Positions 41,237 through 45,093 of a DNA stretch of 45,093 nt are shown here, in pieces. Position 1 is the stretch's first letter, and each line of letters starts with the position of its first letter. This DNA is from JAVBOD01 sp031551045 (lineage in GTDB: Bacteria > Bacteroidota > Bacteroidia > Bacteroidales > UBA932), in the NCBI GenBank assembly GCA_031551045.1, contig JAVBOD010000011.1:1-45093 (forward strand), read 5' to 3'. The translations under genes were made by a program, and so were the position numbers. The notes beneath the pieces are model-generated. The model worked only from the letters and a program-made list of their open reading frames with translations. It searched no databases and was not told the origin of the DNA.

Positions 41237-42052
41237 ATGGCGACAGCTGGTAAAAATAAGAAAGAGGCAGCCCAAAAGGAAACGGTAAAAACTCCGGTGG
41301 TGAAAAAAGCGGTGGGTGACGTTGATAATACGATGGAAATCAAGTTAAGGACATTGTATCATTTGCAGCAAACCGACTCCGCTATTGACCAAATTCGCTT
41401 ATTGCGTGGCGAACTTCCGTTGGAAGTACAGGATTTGGAAGACGACCTTCAAGGATTGAAAACGCGTATTACCAATATTCAAGCCGAAGTGAAAGAACTG
41501 GAAGCTACGGTAGCACAAAAAAAATTAGATGCGGAAAATTCAAAAAGCTTAATAAAGAAATACGAAGCGCAACAAAATAATGTAAAGAATAACCGCGAGT
41601 ACGACTCTATTTCCAAAGAAATCGAATACCAGGGGCTGGAAGCGGAATTGGCCGAAAAGCGGATTAAGGAATATTCGGTACAAGTAAAGGAACGCAAAGC
41701 GCAGCTGGAAGACGCAAAGAAAAATTTTGCAGAACGCCAGCAGGATTTAGACGCCAAAAAGAACGAACTGGATGAAATCATTGCCGAAACTTCAAAAGAA
41801 GAAAAAGAACTGATGAAGAAATCGGAAGAGCTGCAAGCGCAAATAGAACCGCGCTGGTTGTCGGCCTACAAAAAGCTGCGTAGCAATGCGCAAAACGGAT
41901 TGGCCGTAGTAACCGTGCGCCGCGATGCTTGTGGCGGCTGTTTCAACAAAATACCGCCGCAACGCCAAACAGATATTATTCTCAGCAAAAAAATTATTGT
42001 ATGTGAATACTGCGGCCGCGTGTTGGTCGATGCGGCTTACGGTGAAGAATAA
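41237..42052 (+). CDS. Coiled-coil protein with C4-type zinc ribbon
   Basis: A 271-residue protein: a lysine-rich N-terminus of about 30 residues, then a long antiparallel coiled coil (about 40-215, with heptads such as 'LQGLKTRITNIQAEVKELEA' and 'NNREYDSISKEIEYQGLEAE'), then a C-terminal zinc ribbon with two CxxC pairs ('DACGGCFNKIPPQ' and 'IVCEYCGRVLV'). The architecture matches the CT398/FlgZ-like zinc-ribbon proteins, thought to bind nucleic acid or act as adaptors; the molecular role is unknown. It is next to the Nif3-like gene, a pairing widespread in bacteria. Confidence 0.92.
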   Translation: MATAGKNKKEAAQKETVKTPVVKKAVGDVDNTMEIKLRTLYHLQQTDSAIDQIRLLRGELPLEVQDLEDDLQGLKTRITNIQAEVKELEATVAQKKLDAENSKSLIKKYEAQQNNVKNNREYDSISKEIEYQGLEAELAEKRIKEYSVQVKERKAQLEDAKKNFAERQQDLDAKKNELDEIIAETSKEEKELMKKSEELQAQIEPRWLSAYKKLRSNAQNGLAVVTVRRDACGGCFNKIPPQRQTDIILSKKIIVCEYCGRVLVDAAYGEE

Positions 42053-42098
42053 CGCTTTCCACGGATAGTCGGTTAATCTTTTTAACATTTTTAGCAAG

Positions 42099-42136
42099 CC
42101 TCTAACATTTCTTAGTGTTAGGGGTTTTGTTTTTTG
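42099..42136 (+). terminator. Terminator of the M23-to-zinc-ribbon operon
   Basis: A 9-bp stem (42099-42107 with 42116-42124, one wobble) followed by a long T-rich run. Confidence 0.85.
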
Positions 42137-42196
42137 TGTAAATTATGATTTGGTTCGGAATTTGCAGCGATATAATAGATATAAATTTAGAAACAC

Positions 42197-42967
42197 ATGA
42201 AATTATCGATTATCTCCGCTCTCTGCCTGTTTTTTTCAGCAACCGGACTTTATGCTCAAGACTATGATAAAATATACGGCCGCGCTGCCGAAGCATTCCC
42301 ATATCCGTTGCGCGATTTCACCTATATCAGCCCCCGCTACGACCATACCAGCTACAGCGGCGGCAACGGCTATTTCAATTCTTACTACATACGCGCCGTC
42401 TATACGGCCCAAGGAAAATTCCATTTCCGCGCCGATTTGCCGCTGGCCAATACCAATACGCCCGAAAACGTATTCGGCCTGGCCGACGCCAGTGTACGTT
42501 TCACGCATATTGTGAAATCCGTCGGACAGGTATTTTTAGGGTATAAAGTGAGAGCTGTTTTCCCCACGGCCACTTCCGATTATTTGGGAAGCGGGAAATG
42601 GCAGTTGCATCCGGGGATTGGCGGCATCTATTTTATGAATAACTCCAAAGGCTCCGTTTCTTTCGGTGTGGAATATCGTTTCTCGTATGCCGGTCAAAGC
42701 GACCGCGAACGGGTGAACGTGCTGGGAATAAATCCGAATTTCGATTTTTGGTTCCCTAAATGGTACATCGGTTACTATCCTTCGTGGACGTATAATTTAG
42801 ACACTTATAAATGGGATATCCCGTTAGATATAGAGGCCGGTTATTTCATATTTCCACGTTTTCTGCTCGCAGCAGAAGTTATACTTCCTTTAGTGCGGCA
42901 TAGTAGTTATGATTATGAATTTGCCTTGAAATTCCGCTACAGTTTCGAGATGAAGAAGAAAAAATAA
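42197..42967 (+). CDS. Exported outer-membrane-type beta-barrel protein
   Basis: A 256-residue protein with a signal peptide ('ALCLFFSATGLYAQ'). The rest is a series of short alternating amphipathic strands rich in Tyr, Phe and Gly ('SYSGGNGYFNSYYIRAVY', 'GQVFLGYKVRAVFPT', 'GSVSFGVEYRFSYAG') ending 'YEFALKFRYSFEMKKKK'. The terminal aromatic before a short lysine tail is unlike the usual last-residue Phe of barrels, but the overall pattern fits an outer-membrane barrel of about 12 strands, possibly of the Phenol_MetA_deg type. Specific function unknown. It is a single gene. Confidence 0.65.
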   Translation: MKLSIISALCLFFSATGLYAQDYDKIYGRAAEAFPYPLRDFTYISPRYDHTSYSGGNGYFNSYYIRAVYTAQGKFHFRADLPLANTNTPENVFGLADASVRFTHIVKSVGQVFLGYKVRAVFPTATSDYLGSGKWQLHPGIGGIYFMNNSKGSVSFGVEYRFSYAGQSDRERVNVLGINPNFDFWFPKWYIGYYPSWTYNLDTYKWDIPLDIEAGYFIFPRFLLAAEVILPLVRHSSYDYEFALKFRYSFEMKKKK

Positions 42968-42969
42968 AT

Positions 42970-43195
42970 GGCCCCAGGTTGTTTACCACAAAGTGGTCAT
43001 ATAGGAATAACCGTGGGTGAGCGAAGCGTTACCCACGGGATGAAGCAGCGATTCTTCTCTCGCGCGGGAACAAATCCGAGCCTTGAAACACTTGACGTGC
43101 ACCGCGCGAAAGGCGTGCTGATACGGGTGGTCACGGGTAACACTTCGCTCTCCCGTAGTTATGAACGTATATCCCTTTCGGGGATAAAATAACGA
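42970..43195. repeat. MITE-like palindromic element
   Basis: Two imperfect inverted copies of a roughly 40-base unit lie at about 42998-43040 and 43127-43170: each contains 'ATAAC', a GAGCGAAG core and a GTTACCC(A/G)(C/T)G stretch. Inside each is a local hairpin (CCGTGGGT...ACCCACGG at 43010-43037). ACCACaaaGTGGT (42984-42996) and TATCCC...GGGATA (43169-43185) flank them. No open frame of note or transposase exists; the element fills the 334-base spacer before pgmB together with its promoter. Confidence 0.7.
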
Positions 43196-43270
43196 CACCT
43201 ATGCTAATTCCCCTTTAGATGCATTGCCCTGTTGCCTGTACTTAGGGGTTAAAAATCAGGTATAAAATGC

Positions 43271-43278
43271 TATCTTTG
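43271..43278 (+). promoter_or_regulatory. Predicted pgmB promoter
   Basis: TATCTTTG is an exact -7 match 24 bases before ATG 43302. Confidence 0.6.
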
Positions 43279-43301
43279 TTCAAAACATAGAATAAGGATT
43301 C

Positions 43302-43967
43302 ATGGTTGCTGCTTGCATTTTTGATTTGGACGGCGTTATTGTCGATACGGCGAAATATCACTATTTGGCGTGGAAGCGTTTGGCAGCGGAATTGGGATTC
43401 ACTTTTACCGAAGCCCGCAACGAGCGGCTGAAAGGCGTCAGCCGCATGGATTCGTTGAATATTTTATTGGAAGAAGTCCATAACTCATCGTTCTCCGACA
43501 GGGAAAAGCTGGCTTTAGCCGAAAAGAAAAATGCGTGGTATGTGGAATATATCTCGCAACTGACGCCGGCAGCGATATTACCGGGGGTAACGGATTTTTT
43601 ACAGGAACTCAAGCACTATCCACTAAAAACCGCCTTAGGTTCGGCTAGTAAAAACGCCCGGATAATTATCGAGCGTTTGCAACTACAACGTTTTTTTGAT
43701 GTTGTAATTGATGGAACCATGACGACAAAAACCAAACCCGATCCGGAAGTATTTTTGTTGGCAGCCGGGGCGTTACACGTAATTCCACGTGATTGTGTGG
43801 TGTTCGAAGATGCGGAGGCCGGTATCGAAGCGGCGATTCGTGCAGGGATGTGTGCTGTGGGTGTTGGCAGCGCGGAATTATTAAACAATGCTGCATTTGT
43901 AATTCCCGGTTTTGCGCCAAGCGAAGCTTTAGAACGCGTGAAAAATTATATCAATAATGTTTTATAA
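43302..43967 (+). CDS. pgmB: Beta-phosphoglucomutase
   Basis: A 221-residue HAD-superfamily enzyme converting beta-glucose 1-phosphate to glucose 6-phosphate. The phosphorylated Asp and the acid/base Asp are in 'CIFDLDGVIVDTAKYHYLAWKRL'; 'GVSRMDSL' forms the cap substrate loop; 'LGSASKNA' is motif II; 'TTKTKPDPEVFLLAA' has the motif III lysine; 'CVVFEDAEAGIEAA' is the metal motif. The length is typical. It is followed by a GH65 phosphorylase, its metabolic partner, which produces beta-glucose 1-phosphate. A large inverted repeat and a separate -7 box lie between them. Confidence 0.95.
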   Translation: MVAACIFDLDGVIVDTAKYHYLAWKRLAAELGFTFTEARNERLKGVSRMDSLNILLEEVHNSSFSDREKLALAEKKNAWYVEYISQLTPAAILPGVTDFLQELKHYPLKTALGSASKNARIIIERLQLQRFFDVVIDGTMTTKTKPDPEVFLLAAGALHVIPRDCVVFEDAEAGIEAAIRAGMCAVGVGSAELLNNAAFVIPGFAPSEALERVKNYINNVL

Positions 43968-43970
43968 AGT

Positions 43971-44056
43971 TTGTCATTCTGAGCGAAGCGAAGAATCTAC
44001 ATTTTACGTATTATTTGATATAGATTATAGATTCTTCGCTTCGCTCAGAATGACAA
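43971..44056. repeat. Large perfect inverted repeat between pgmB and GH65
   Basis: Two 29-base arms (43971-43999 and 44028-44056) are perfect reverse complements around a 28-base AT-rich loop. Each arm carries the GTCATTCTGAGCGAAGCGAAG unit in its interior, the same unit as the short copy at 29451-29479. It could end the pgmB transcript or weaken read-through into GH65. Confidence 0.9.
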
Positions 44057-44075
44057 GCGTGCAATATTTGTTTCT

Positions 44076-44083
44076 TATCTTTG
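44076..44083 (+). promoter_or_regulatory. Predicted promoter of the GH65 gene
   Basis: TATCTTTG is an exact -7 match 25 bases before ATG 44108. Confidence 0.55.
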
Positions 44084-44107
44084 TAATGCAATTAAATCCA
44101 TGTCTTT

Positions 44108-45093
44108 ATGAATCAATACTTAAAAATACATCCTTGGAAAATCATTGAAGAACAGTTTTACCCGGAACGTACGAAAGCCTCGGAAAGCCTTTTTAGCATT
44201 GGAAACGGAGCGATGGGGCAACGGGCCAATTTTGAAGAAACGTACACCGGAAAAACATTGCAGGGAAGTTATATCGGCGGCATCTATTATCCCGACAAAA
44301 CCCGCGTGGGTTGGTGGAAAAACGGCTATCCCGAATATTTTGCAAAGGTGCTGAATTCCGCTTGCTGGATAGGCGTGGAGCTTGCCGTAAACGGTGAAAT
44401 AGTGGATTTACATACGGCTAATATGGAAACTTTTTACCGCGAATTGGATATGCAGCGCGGCGTGCTCACGCGTCGTTTCATGGCGGTATTGCAAAACGGC
44501 GTGCGCGTGAAGGTAGAAGCCGTACGTTTTGTGAGCATGGAACAGCCGGAGTTGGGCGCCATGAGTTATACGGTGCAATTGCCGGATGCCGATGCCGAAG
44601 TGCAAATCACTTCGTTTTTAAATGGCGATGTACATAACGAAGATGCCAACTACAACGAGAAATTCTGGGATTTTCTACACCAACACGCCACGCCGCAGGA
44701 ATGCCATCTCACCATGCGCACTAAAAAAACGGGATTTAGCGTGTGTTGGCGCGCCAACTCGACCTTGATGCTAAACGATGAATGCTTAGACCATGTTTTT
44801 ACTCCGCTCGAAAAAACAGCGTGGGTGGGCGCTACGGCAAAAGTGTCATTAGCCAAAGGCGACCGGTTGACCTTACATAAATATGTGGGCATCACTTCTT
44901 CGCTCCACCATGCCGGCGATGAATTGCTAAAAGCCGCACAGCGTGTGGCCGGCAGCGCGTGCGAAACCGGATTCGCTTCGTTGCTCGCACAGCAAGCAGC
45001 AGCGTGGGAACATATCTGGAAAACCTGCGATGTGGAAATAGAAGGCGACCATGAAGCGCAACAAGCCATTCGTTTTTGTATTTTTCAATTGCA
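44108..45093 (+). CDS. Glycoside hydrolase family 65 phosphorylase, N-terminal part
   Basis: An open frame of 328 codons runs off the right edge. The N-terminal half of GH65 enzymes is recognisable: 'IIEEQFYPERTKASESLFSIGNGAMGQRANFEE', 'GSYIGGIYYPDKTRVGWWKNGYP', 'RELDMQRGVLTRRF', 'YNEKFWDFLHQHA' and 'AAWEHIWKTCDVEIEGDHEAQQAIRFCIFQL' in parts. GH65 members are phosphorylases of maltose, trehalose, kojibiose or nigerose, releasing beta-glucose 1-phosphate, which fits pgmB upstream. The catalytic Glu and phosphate site are beyond the window, so the substrate cannot be told; maltose is the most common. Confidence 0.9.
   Translation, partial: MNQYLKIHPWKIIEEQFYPERTKASESLFSIGNGAMGQRANFEETYTGKTLQGSYIGGIYYPDKTRVGWWKNGYPEYFAKVLNSACWIGVELAVNGEIVDLHTANMETFYRELDMQRGVLTRRFMAVLQNGVRVKVEAVRFVSMEQPELGAMSYTVQLPDADAEVQITSFLNGDVHNEDANYNEKFWDFLHQHATPQECHLTMRTKKTGFSVCWRANSTLMLNDECLDHVFTPLEKTAWVGATAKVSLAKGDRLTLHKYVGITSSLHHAGDELLKAAQRVAGSACETGFASLLAQQAAAWEHIWKTCDVEIEGDHEAQQAIRFCIFQL

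Overview
The window looks like a chromosomal segment from a member of the Bacteroidota, most likely the order Bacteroidales. Evidence seen in the sequence: many start sites are preceded by the Bacteroidota sigma -7 box TAnnTTTG; there is a SusC/SusD pair, a PorP/SprF-type and a GldJ-type protein of the type IX secretion/gliding apparatus, DUF4831, DUF6515, DUF2023 and DUF6249 proteins, and a conserved-looking alaS / M23 peptidase / MerR / Nif3 / zinc-ribbon block. No rRNA, tRNA, CRISPR array, phage or transposase gene was seen. Genus cannot be decided from the sequence.

Layout. 1-1340 is accessory: an AbiEi-type antitoxin gene followed by only a stub of its toxin partner, then two promoter/leader modules, one of which is a 21-codon peptide with tandem Trp and His codons running into a strong terminator. 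1339-3205 holds a SAM methyltransferase, flavodoxin and its usual DUF2023 companion. 3279-6372 (minus) holds three exported proteins (DUF6515, DUF2092, DUF1254). 6677-12587 is a set of single genes: GNAT acetyltransferase, SagB-type nitroreductase, Gate-domain membrane protein, POT peptide transporter, DUF4831 protein and a periplasmic thioredoxin. 12722-15370 carries porP/sprF-like and gldJ-like genes, followed by murF behind a terminator.

16723-22544: a minus-strand pdxA-rnhA-glycosyltransferase operon, cysK, and a minus-strand ECF sigma / putative anti-sigma / rnhB operon. The sigma gene and the divergent DUF6249 membrane-protein gene have nearly identical ECF-type promoters back to back, suggesting a small self-contained regulon. 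22645-28104: a SusD-SusC operon whose long upstream region contains a good promoter, a 31-unit CT/GA dinucleotide tract and a terminator-like hairpin. 28105-29307 is a gene of unrecognised function with a possible DHS-like fold.

29507-36041 (minus) carries a membrane metallophosphoesterase, fmt, an LptF/LptG permease and alaS. 36170-42052 (plus) is one tight run: M23 peptidase, beta-propeller protein, second M23 peptidase, MerR regulator, Nif3-like protein and zinc-ribbon coiled-coil protein. The right end has an outer-membrane-type protein, a palindromic repeat element, then pgmB and the start of a GH65 disaccharide phosphorylase, which together form a maltose/trehalose-type phosphorolysis pathway.

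Intergenic spaces contain several families of short palindromic repeats, including two 15-bp-stem hairpins that differ by a compensatory base-pair swap.
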